Assembly (NCBI RefSeq): GCF_963678975.1
Contig: NC_089276.1
Location: 4,675,098 to 4,739,097 of the forward strand
Length of the DNA stretch: 64,000 bases
From: Dysidea avara
Lineage: Eukaryota; Porifera; Demospongiae; Dictyoceratida; Dysideidae
Direction: 5' to 3'
A program made the translations under genes and the position numbers. The notes beneath the pieces are model-generated. The model saw nothing but the letters and a program-made list of their open reading frames with translations, did not search any database and was not told where the DNA came from. Position 1 is the first letter of the stretch. The number at the start of each line of letters is the position of its first letter. This document shows positions 49,393-61,500 of the stretch, in pieces.

Positions 49393-49492
49393 CTAGCAAG
49401 CATGTTAAAAAGATCGATATACTCTAATAGAGTAGTCATATTATATTCAGGTAACTCCTCTATTAGAGTATCTTGATCTTTTTTATGCTAGC
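49393..49492. repeat. Inverted pair of CTCTA-N-TAGAG repeats forming a 100-bp palindrome
   Basis: Two copies face each other: AAAAAGATCGATATACTCTA...TAGAG and CTCTATTAGAGTATCTTGAT followed by CTTTTTTATGCTAGC. The whole is an imperfect palindrome ending 18 bases from the carboxypeptidase stop codon. Confidence 0.75.
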
Positions 49493-49509
49493 AAAAACAG
49501 TTATAATCC

Positions 49510-52500
49510 TTATTCTTGGGCCCTAAGGCTAACAGTAATTATGGCAGGTCTCAGGTACATAGTCCCCACAACAGATACAGTAAGGATACAGGCTTGCTCT
49601 GTGTAAGGTTCCTGTACTTGGTTGCTACCAGTGGCATAACTAAAGAATGACACCTCCAGAGTGTAGCAGTTGGTACAAGCATTTAAACAGTTGCCTAGAA
49701 ACCTGAGTAGAGTGATATAACCATGTGACAATAGTAGATATGGTGTATACCTTCTCCCTGTTCCAGCCTTCACAGCATCTCGATTGAATGAAGTCTTTGA
49801 CTACACACACACATAATTACCACAATAACATAACATCCATATACAAAAGAATATTATAAGAGAGACAATTGGGACCCATTTATTATTACTAGAGGTAGTA
49901 GAGCCTCAGGGGCTGGAATCATAACCTGATTCTTATTGAAATTACTAGCTATCCCACTTGGGAGCATGAAAAAAGTCTACACTTCTTGACACAAAACCCC
50001 TAGCCTGTGAGATCGAACATAAATCTTGCAACTATGCAATACAGTAGGTGTCTGTATAACATGGATGCCTTGGTGTATGTGTCCTATTTACTTCAATGTT
50101 AGCTCAGGGATTTGCATAACTAAGATACACTGGTGTCCTCATTTCTCATAATATAGTCCACATCCATTAAAAGGATACGGTATACAGCATACCATAGGTT
50201 GGGCTATCAAACTATGGTAAAAGTTTTAACTGCTCAGACAACTACAGTGTATTCATTACATGTGCACAAAACAATGTTCAAATACTCTAATAGAACACAC
50301 ATCTATTCTTGAAATGCTTTGTTGCTTTTAATTTTGGACAAACGAGGGTCTACTGTATCCACTCACCCAAGAGAAATCCTCAGCATTATTACAGAGAAGT
50401 TTGGGGAAGACAGAATGTCGCTCAAACCGATCCTCCTCAGCATAAATATTACCATACATGAATCCTGTGATCATGTGATGTATTTACATATCCTAATATG
50501 GTGGTGGCTTACCATTGGTTAGAGTGGTGTGAGCATGTATGTCAATATAGAAGTCCAAATCAATGTTCTAAGATAGATAAAGCTATATATAGTAGTACAC
50601 ACGCACAGTTGTTCCATTTTATACACAGCATGTTAGGATGGAATTTCAAAAAAAGACCAGTAATAACACTAAGATGTCACCGATACTGGGGGACTTTAAT
50701 ATTTTTTAAGTACAGCTACCCATATATGGAGCAATTGTTTTGATTGGACATCGTATTTCAGCTGAGAAAAGAAAAGTGGAACTAGATATGGTTATAAAAC
50801 ATTAACTCAACTCCTTATGTGTAAGTTCTTTTTCTGTAATATCTGTTAGCATAATATATATACTGAGGAGAGTATCCTACTCTTATATACCCCTGTAGAA
50901 GGGCGTATCGTGAAGTTATGATGTAACGACAAGATGTTGTGGTTTGTGACGTACCAGCAGCCGTAAAAGTGCAAGAATCGTTAGAACCATTTCACACTCG
51001 TGACGCCGTATTTGCAAATGGCCTAGCAAGAAACGCCTACAAAGAGGTCTTAACCCATGAAGAAACGATTGTAGTTCGGTGAGAAACGCTTAGAGCTGGA
51101 GTTAATTTGGTTGCTAGCGACGTTGTTAGGCACACGTTCAATCAATACCATGTTCAACTAATGACATCATTAATTATACAAAGAAAAACGGGCGAACTCA
51201 GAAGTGTTACGTCATAACTTCACGATACGCCCTTCTACAGGGGTATATGAGAGTAGGATACTCTCCTCATTATGAACTCTTGCTGTTAGTTATCCCCAGA
51301 GCTTTTGAGTGGTCCAGCTATCCATGAGCTGCAATGGTGGTCATAGTCATGCACACTATTTTTTACTGATCTAATTATGATCTTTAAATCAGAGATTGTC
51401 TGCTTTTTTCAACTGCATGTGCTAAGCACATGCTGCCAAGCTAGGGGGTCTGGGGGCATTCGCCTCCAGGAAAATAGATGCTGTGAAATGGCATCTAGAG
51501 GCTATTTTACATGCAAAGCCTCTTTCTCCATTCAAGGATATATTCTGGTAATTTTGTACTACAATACCAATGAGTAGCTAATTTTACTTTCGTGATACAG
51601 TAAAAACTTAGTTCTTTGATATATGGAAGCCATTGGGACTGTAATGTATAACATATACGTGATCACTTAGTCCAATGCAGTGCCATGCAGATTGCTCACT
51701 GGAACTTTTGAGTAATTTGAAGACAATTAACAGAGAATCAAGCAGTGTAATTAGAACATTGGCTATATTCTATTAGAGTATTGCGATGACTGTTCTATTA
51801 GAGTATATTCCAATGACTGCTCTATTAGAGTATTTTGATCCTAATTCAAGTAGCTGAAGGCATTGTGGGCTCCGGCTCTGCTAGTCGTTAGAATTCCAGC
51901 TCTCCTTTCTTGGCTGATGAATAATTTTTTAACATAGCCACGTGTACTCAAAATTCTCCCACTACAGGGGCACATTGAATCCTGTGAATCTATCTATCCT
52001 ATTGAATCCTAGTCCATAGGATTCGATGCACTCTAGCCATTTTATGGTTTGTCACTTCAAATAGAGGTCTCATATTAACCGTATACATAACCCGATAGTC
52101 TCCACACAGCTGTGTAACACCACAGATAATATACGTAACCATAGATTGGAAACGCGCATTAATTTTTTCATCTGTCCTTGTTACAGTCACGTGATATTCA
52201 CCGTTGCTAAAGAGGGAGTGGCTAGAGTAATGCGAATGTCTAGAATATAACTACTCTTGAAACAGTTACGTAGCCAGTATTACATAGTCGAGAGTAGATT
52301 GTGCACATGTATATATAGGTTTATAATATTTTAAGTGGTTTATTGCGAATGGCTACTTCTCTGCTTCCCAAAGTTATTTTCCTTGAAGCATTGGTAGGGC
52401 TACCTAGCAGGAAAGAACTACTGATAGAATCTCCTAGAGCCCGTTGCATAAAGAAATTTGCTGATGAACTTTTGGCTACATCACAAAAAGAAGACACTGA

Positions 52501-55500
52501 GATACAAGCAAAATTTGCAACTGAATTATGTACAGTATTGGAGTCAGCGATAGAATTTTCTGCACCATCAACCATGACTAAACTAAGAGAGCAGTTATGG
52601 ATACATTATGCTGGACTAATAAACAATACACTACCACCATTGTGGAATCAATTTTCAGAAAGTATCAATTGTAGTGTACACACTGGTCAGCCATTATTAA
52701 TGGAACTGATAAATGAGAGCATTGTAGATTATTTGATTAAGAAAGCATTCCCTGTGTTGGAAGTGCCAAGAGTCACACAGTCTGTCGAGCTGAGCAAAGA
52801 TGAAGAGAATATCTTACGATATGCATGTGGTTATATTAAGGCAAAGGTTTTCAAAGATTAGTGGTGACAAAGCAGCTCTGTTTGTCAAGTGTCTAGACAG
52901 AATGAGGCATGACAACGATGAGGGTCCCACAACCTCATTTTTAGATTACACTAGAGAATGGGTGCACAAAATCAATAGAGGAGGGTTACTATGGTGTGTG
53001 ATAATACCTTTGTTTCTTTAGAACTAACTACTAGGAATGAACTTCCTGATCACTTATTAAGAACAGCAGTGTCCAGTGTATCACAACCAGAAGAGGGAGT
53101 ATCAGCTCTTGTGCAATCTATTTGCAGCAATGAAGATGTTCTTTTTCAGTGGACTTTGGTGGGTGTTGAAGATGAAGACATGAATCGAGAGTTGTTAGAA
53201 CACATTGTAAAGTTATGGATAACTATGCGAGGCTTTTCATTGTCAAGGACATGGATGGAAGACTACAAAGGAGTTATAGCAACAACAACACAGAAAAAGA
53301 AAAGTCTGGAAGCAACTGAAACAGACTAAATAGTTATATTGTATTCAGTAGTAGTATATAAGCAATATTGATATGTTATATATAGTAAAATCATTTCCTC
53401 TTCCTCTTTGGAAATGGTGTCTCATCTACAATGAAATCAGTACTCTTTCCGGTTCTCTTGCAGTTTCCTCGTATTGGGTCAAGAGCTGCCGACCCTTGTA
53501 CTCTCAGTGATATAGCAGAATCGTTAATTTGTTGTAGTGTGGGATTGTTATTGCGTCCACCTTTCATCCTTATCTGACCAAACAATGCCTCCACAGTATC
53601 CTGATTGAATACAGAAATTTTACTCCTGGCTGCTTCAAAAGAAAAGGTGCCATTTCCACAAAGTACTTCACTGTAAATTTTATAAACTGCATGTATGACC
53701 TGTAAACATTCAACTCTCCATTAACCTGTTATGTGTAATCCCTCATCGGTTTCTTGGCTTAAGATCATATGTTTCTTTTCATCTTTTGTGAAGCCTTGCC
53801 GCTTTGCAACACTTTCTTTCAATTCTTGAAGACATCCAAAGAAGTCACATTCCAGCCACTATAATATTATAACAGTCTATGATAACATATACACAATAGA
53901 GTGTATAGCCTTTTTTTGCATACCCACAAAGCTCTTGTGTAGCTGTGTCCAAAGGAATTAGACCAACAATTCCTCGCAGTTTTTGTAAGGTGAGGAACAT
54001 CCACAAAAAAGTACAAATATCGATTTTCCATACTATAGGGTTTCTCACTTTGTGTGTGATAGTCATGGGTTCTGCAGTGTCAGGATTTAATTCACAGCTA
54101 CAAGCTAACTTGTGCATCCTGAAAATTTTTCGATTTTGTGATGCTCCATCCCCAGTGACAGATATAACCTTAAACCCTGCACATTCCAGACAATGGGGAA
54201 CAATAAATCTGCAGTAACTCCATCTGTGGGGTAGTATGCATACGGAAATCGAAGGTGGATAATGAGTCCTTACACCATGAATGTCAACATATTGCTTGCC
54301 ACAGGCATTGGTTGGATGGAGTCATCAGAAAGTGAGCTTTCAAATTTCAAAAGATAGTTATTAACGGGTCCCAAATCAATAAAGCCTACAAATTTGCAGT
54401 CATGCTTGTTGTACACAATTCCTTTATCTTAACCTCATCAATAATGTCACATGTTATTGCCAGTCTTCTAACTCATCAATGTTAGTTTCTGATCTCGATT
54501 GTTTTGCTTGGAATCCTATTCCCCATTGACAAAATGTGTGTAGTCTTGCGGGTGCGATTAGTAGGAAGAAGCAATACATGGCTAAGAGCATCATATGATG
54601 ATCCTGAGAGCATAAGCAAATGCAGACACCACCTAATAATTATGGAGTGCCAACATCACTGTGTGGGGTGTTTTGAAAGATTAAGAGACTTGCTGGTTCC
54701 AAAATAATTGATGGAAGCTATTCTGCTGGTATTTCTTGTCAATATCTTCAGAGTGGCTTTTCATAATCTCTGATATCCCTCCATGAATTCCATCATCTAC
54801 AGTAACAGCTTACTTGTTATGTGATCCTTTATCTTTTTTCAAGTAAGCAATCTTCTGACAAGAATGTTTGAGCCTTCTGCTGTTTCCTGTTCTCTTTTGT
54901 GAAGTCATCTTTCATTGACATGATTCGTGCTGGTGCATTGAGATGGTGATTGGTTTTGTTGCTTGAACCAGTGATGGTAAGTTGCCCTTAAAGTGTCTCT
55001 GTATTTTGAACACTCCAAACACTTGATTCCATTAATGAGACAATAGCATTTACTTGATTTAACTGTTTCACAGAACACCTGTCCATTTAAGAGATATGTA
55101 CCACTCTTGTCTAAATAAGCAGACAATTCTCCAGATACAGCATGAAAATTACCACCCCTACTGGCAGCCATTGTAACAAACTGCTCAGGATGCCCTGGAC
55201 AGGTGTTTAGTAAGTCAATTTTCCATACCAGCTGATACAATGTTGTACAATTAACTACATCAGGTGACCCAGCTAATGCTTCACAGTCCCCACTGGAAAC
55301 TACTTGTCCATAGATAGAAAGGGACCATGTCATGTCAGAGCAAACAGTAAGGGAATGTGAAATAACTAATGGTCATGTATATGAGGCTTATGAGCACTGC
55401 TTTTGGACCTTGTATACAATGTGATGCTCACTAGAATGAGATGCATTCCATGAAGGTAATTCAATGTTGTTGAGGTCTTCAAATGGCTCAGAGTCCTCTG

Positions 55501-58500
55501 AATTGTTAGAAGTCATAGGTGGAATATTCTTAGGTATAGCTTGGGTGGACATCCAACTGAATAATTATACTCTTGCGGCCTGACACTTTATTTCATGGTA
55601 TTTGTCTAATTCTCCTTTTCCTACTCATAATTCCTGTTGAATTAGTTTGAAGACAATTAAACTATTTGCATACAGCTATTGCACTCGTACCTAATGCTAT
55701 GTGTAGAACTCTGTAGTTCACTGTCATTGTATTAAAATTACAAAACTATACATAGCATATTCATTAATACTAGTTGTACCCACGCAAAATGCACTTTTAC
55801 TAGGACCATTGTTAATTGTGTCAATACTGTATGCATTTGAAATTTATCATATCGACAAAGACATTATTCGGCATATAATTTGACATGCATGCATGATTCT
55901 ACAATGGTGTGTTGCATTTTTGAGTGACAAACACAAATGTCACAATTGTGATGGTGTTGAACAGAGCAGTGTTAAGTGTATGTATTCCACAGATGATGAA
56001 GTTGCACAAACTAACATAATAAAATATCTGAGCGTGATCGTGCCTGGGAAACTGATTTGCGACTTACCATCATAGGCATGATCAGTTACCATCACCAATG
56101 GTAGGTGAATCACCACAAAGAGCTATTCTAATTAACATGCATTTTCACAAACAGTATAGATCAGAGGTCATATACGTCATCGGAATATTATCCATTTATT
56201 AGTTGTCAGGGTATGTTCTATTAGAGTAATGATACTCTGTACACGGGACTGCTGTATTGTTATACTGTTGTGCATGTTGTATTCATTACTTTGTTCTGTG
56301 GTGATGTGTATAATAGGATCAAGATCAAGCCACCACCGATGCAATTTGCAAGATTCTGCCATTGGCTTGTACCCACAGTTCAGCAGTGGAACTGGAATTG
56401 TAATTCTTAATTATGTCTACTATTTTCTCATTATTCTTTGTGCGTGGTGGACTGATGTGTTGTATATTTATTGCATTGCAAAGTGTGTATATTAATGTAA
56501 TGTGTTGTATTCAACTTATAATTGGCTGTATAAGCAAGAAGATAAACATCAGTACTGATAGGGTGTTCAAGCAACACAATGCTATATATATTCAAGTAAG
56601 TGAAACATGTGTCTGGCTTTGAGCTGCTTTCAGTAAAAAGGATATCAGTATATATCAGCATAGTCCAAGAGTTTCCTTCATACATAGAATGGTTTTTCAA
56701 TTAGAGCACATTATTATTATTATTATTAGACTTTACAGCATATACAAGGGCGAAGTGACGTAAGGAAGGAGATACCAAAATAAGGTGTATGCTGATGGTC
56801 TAGCAGCAACCTGTGCTGCCAGCCATAACATTAATAAAATTACTTAACTATAGTACTTACAAAACAGAAAACAAAAGCAACTTAATTATACTTACAGTAT
56901 TTTGGTTGCTCGTGCGTTCTACTAGAGTAGATGTGCGTTCTATTAAGGTAGATAAAGTTGCATAACCTCTAGTCAGCTATGCATGCACAGCATGTCCTAT
57001 TAAATACTTTCTATTATTTATCTCTCAGCAAAGTATAGAGACGTGTTAATAGGGCGTTCTCACAGTGGTGTGTAGGGGCTGGATCATATGATCCGCTTAT
57101 AGAGTCTCTCCGCTCAGTGTCGTAAACGGAAAGTGCTCAGGCAAATACATGTAATCTGGACTGTTTTCATCTCCCTTACAGTGGTACAGACAGACTGGTA
57201 ATCTTCTGTTTTTGGTCTGTCAATAATTTGTGGCCCGCTTGTCGTCTTCTTGTCATAGAACGGTGTAGGTGGTGAGTATCTATCCTTGTAGTGGACAGTG
57301 CAGCAGGATGCAGAGTGTGTATTGCCGGCAAGCCTTTTTTGCGTTGTCAAGCTGCCTGTTAGGAGTGATCATCGCTCATAGACTTGCCACACCCACTACG
57401 GAACTCTGCTTTTATAACTGGTGGGTGTGTTTGCCAGATAATCGCAACCACACCAGATCACATGGTCAAATTCACTGATGTGATTGGTTAAATCACGAAA
57501 GTGATTGATCCTATCTAAACTTTTAGATAGTTAAACCATGATGTCATATGATTTCTATTGGAAATGCGCGTATACCAGAATGCTGTATACATGTATCGTA
57601 AACTTATAATGGCCATTGACAGTGGTAAGTATTTTGCAACCAAGGTTAGCACATAATGATAGACACGAAAACCACCTTATGACACATTGGTTTGGACGGA
57701 TAGTTGGTCTAGCGAGTTTGAAGCTAATCAGGGGAGAAACCTGGGAGGAGTTTGTGTTTGAAATTTTTATGGCCTCAATTTTTCCGTTTTCTCATTTGTT
57801 GTCCACAGGGGAGAGAAACATCTAGTGTAGGCTGAGAAGGGGAAGGCTGGTAACATGATAAGGGTCTCCAGAAAGTTTTGGACAAATTTGTGTCTTCCTC
57901 AGGTAATTACGGTGGTTTAAAGGGTATTCCCTTAGTTTAACAAATCGCCTCCAATTCTGGATCAAAAGATTTGTCTCAAATTTTAAATTTGAATGGTACC
58001 AATCCGATTAGAATCTGACCAAGAACAAATTGGGGCAGTGCCACAAAACAGTTAGAGAATTATTATATAGATGTACAAATTAAAACATTATTCAGTAATT
58101 TAATGTAGCCATTTGCATGACAAAATGAGTACACATGCTAGAATACCTAAATGAGAGTTATTTCTTAAAACCAGTTTCTTTTTAAAATTACAAAACTGTA
58201 AAAAGTGTTAGCTTACAAGTAATACTTACCGGATATGTCAGTAGTACTGCAGCGCTCCACACAACCGCATTCTCTAACAAGCGTGGGCAATACCCTTTCT
58301 GTGTACTACAATAATTAGTAATTAGTTGCCAATTAAGTGACTAAACCACAACTGTTTCTACCATTGCTTTGTTAGCAATGAATTCACACACCATAATGAG
58401 AATAGGGCATGGTGAGTGAATACATTTTAACACACGTTTCCAATCCACGTTTACGTATATTATCTATGGTAACACTCACTGGGTCCCTGTCATAGCCTAT

Positions 58501-61500
58501 GACAAGTTCTTTAGTAGCACACAGTGTAGGGTGTACCCAGGGTGATGGATCATGCCAGTGTCGATTGAGGTCAAACCCCATCAGTGAGCACCTATAATTA
58601 CACATGCCCACCAGTACATGTAAAACACACACACACACAAGGCCAACAGTATCGTGCATGTCTGTAGTAAGTGTGTGGCTCACAATTAAACATCTTAAAA
58701 TGGAATCAAAAAGGACACCAAACTAACATGGGATCCTTGTACAAAGACATGGAGACCAGGACACAATAAAGATGACTATAAGCAATGTACACTCAATAAC
58801 TACATTCTGTGATGTGATTATACACAACTACAAGTGTAAAAATTTATAATACGCTAAAATGTGCAACAATTTACATTAAGGTTTACATGTTTAACTCACC
58901 GGTAATTTCCCAAGTACACTCCATCAGGGTTCAGCATGGGAACTAATATGGCTAAGTAATGTGGTGAATGAGAGATGTGTTATTTGCCTACCAATCTTAA
59001 AGATGATATGGTCCCTTAGCACCTTAGCTCCAGGATCACTGCTCATTAAATAATCTGTTAGTCCTGCAATAAGATACAAGAGTACTGTTACAAAGATGTT
59101 GCACACGAAAATTTACTGCTGTATCTCAAATTGTAAGCCCATCGTTTACTCAATTAATTTCTTATAGTTAGGTGGCTTAGCAAAAAAATGTGGACACAAC
59201 TGACAAAAGCACCAATTTTTTTCTGTGAGTTTCTTACCACATTAGATTAAAATTGTTGATAGGATCCACCTCAGGCATGCATGCTGGGAAGCCATCCAAG
59301 GCTCGGAAATATGCCTTTTTGCAATTTTGGCATTTTAAATAGTAATTTGAAACTTTAGAATAACCTAGAGTATTTCAAGTGACACTAAATTATAAAGGAT
59401 GTCATTAAGTTATAAATTATGTCATTAAATTTAAATATTTATGAACACATGTCTATGTTTTGTGTTTTATTCACAATTACTCTATTAGAGCAGTCGGGCA
59501 GTCCTGTAACACAAAGATAAGTACATCTCCACTCAGTGTTTTACATTCCCTTGAACCACAATCACTTAAAGCATGCAATGATCCACCAGACCACCACCAC
59601 AAGTATCCCTAGGCTGTGTTGTGCAGTGCATATGCACTCTCTTCAAGCATGTACGTATTTTGACAGATGGAATCTTTAGATTAGCTCACTCTGAAGTGTA
59701 CAATTTCTGGCGTAGGGGCCCAGATCTAGGAGTGTTTACCCTCTCAGAAATTTAACCATGTACTTGCTTATAGGAGAAGCTAGTATAGTACATTTCATCA
59801 ATTGTTTACTTATGATACAACAAGCGTACCATAACAAAAATAAAAACAGCAAGGAAAAGAACTAAGCTTTCTGAAAACTAATCAGTGCTGCATGATCAAA
59901 ATTATATTTGCAGGACTGATTTATTGAATGTGGGAATTTGAAAGACTATTACTGCTAGAACAGTCATCTATAATATAAAGTTCTGCTACACAGTAATAAA
60001 ATTACCATGACCACTGTGCTAGTTGAACTCTTCTTTGCATGTGATTTCAGCACAGCTATCTTACCCAATATTGTATGCATACAATTGTGCCAAACATGTC
60101 ATAGTTGAAATTCTACACTTTTGATTAACTGATCGACGACATATTGCAATTCTGTGTTCTTTACATCCTAACCTAGCATGTCACAGCTAACTATGTGTAA
60201 TCTTTGGTTGCTAAGTTTCACGGTAATGGTGACTGTAAACATGCAATATTAAAAGTTATTTTTCGCTGCTACAATTTGATCTTAAAATTGCAATACTTCA
60301 TCAGATTGCATCATATGTCTGAAACATCTTTAAAACTATAGCATTTGATATATACATACCTGCATGTCCAGTCAAGCTCTGGTAGCAAGGCAATTATATT
60401 TACATGTACGTAGTTAGTCATTTATACTCTACCATTGCATAATGAAAGCTGTTTGGAAATTCATGAAAAAAATCCATGGTGACTGCATCCCTGGGTTATA
60501 CTGTACTTAAACCACACTTTGCTCTCACAAACCCTGGTGAAATCCTATACATTATATCCACTACTACAAATATGCATTTTAGCATTAATTCAGCTTGAGA
60601 CTTGAGTAAAGGAATTTTATCTTACATGGTATACAGCTGTACTGCTGGGTTATGGTATGAAGAACCTTATTGTTGTGGTCATGCATGTGATTTCAGCATA
60701 AACACAAAATCATGCTTGTAACACTAACACATATTTTCATACTAAATAACAAGAGCTGGTGTAGTATAAGCTGGTAAGTTATCAAGCTATAGCTACTTCA
60801 CAAACAAGCACAAAATGAATTCTGTATAAGATGTGACATCTGCATGACTGCAGTATTTATTTATTTATTTATTAAGGCTTTACAGCACAAGTGCTGAAGG
60901 TCTGTAGGACACCTGGTCCTATAGCCTGCTTAAAGTTGTTACAGAAAGTGTGTTTGAAAAGGTGGAGAAGTATCCATGACTGGACCTGGGCAACCTCGAA
61001 CCTGCAGCCATCCGATTAACGTTTGAACAGGCTGTAGGACCAGGTGTCCTACAGACCTTCAGCACTTGTGCTGTAAAGCCTTAATAAATAAATAAGTGCT
61101 GTAAAGCCTTAATAAATAAATAAAATAAAACATATTATGTAAGAGATATTCATTTATTATATACCACAAACTAATTACTGCAAATATTACAGTGTATATT
61201 CATGAGCAACTATAGAGAAATTTCTCTATACAGTTTGTGGATCATACAAGCTGTATATGCTGTAAACTATAGGTGACCGGATTTGCAAAAAGTACACACA
61301 TTTTAAATACCAGCAAACAAAATGATGTAACACTTGACTCCTTATACTGAACTTGCTCTTAGTACCAGAATGCAGCCAGATACTGTAGTTACACCCATGG
61401 AAAATTTCAGGCTATTATATGCCATGATCAAAAAGTTATGAAGCTTCTAAATTCAAAAATAGGTCAAATTCTGTGTGTCACGGAAAAGGTACAGATCCAG

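Larger units (their letters stand above)
48074..49509. other. Convergent intergenic region rich in palindromic repeats
   Basis: Between the CIP2A and carboxypeptidase stops. It contains the presumed CIP2A 3' UTR, a tandem pair of ~22 bases at 49229-49272 (ATTCTTGAATGCGGTCTGAA-like) and four copies of the CTCTA-N-TAGAG repeat. No gene was seen. Confidence 0.55.
50568..58479 (-). other. 7.9-kb intron of the carboxypeptidase gene (TE nest)
   Basis: The longest intron in the window, joining ...GYDRDP to NIDLDFYIDIHAH in phase 0. It holds the 404-bp MITE at 50865, a triple palindromic repeat at 51767, a convergent TE-like pseudogene pair (52349-55333), a SINE tail (56705-56830), more palindromic repeat copies and otherwise unassigned AT-rich sequence (55700-56200, 57000-58470). 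Confidence 0.75.

Noticed and set aside
57114..57350. 78-codon minus-strand frame
   Set aside because: No recognisable family and no splice-phase fit with the carboxypeptidase exons around it.
58226..58311. Candidate carboxypeptidase exon (GYCPRLLENAVV)
   Set aside because: Has usable splice sites but starts in the wrong phase. The true continuation (NIDLDFYIDIHAH) is at 50567-50513 and joins exon 10 directly.
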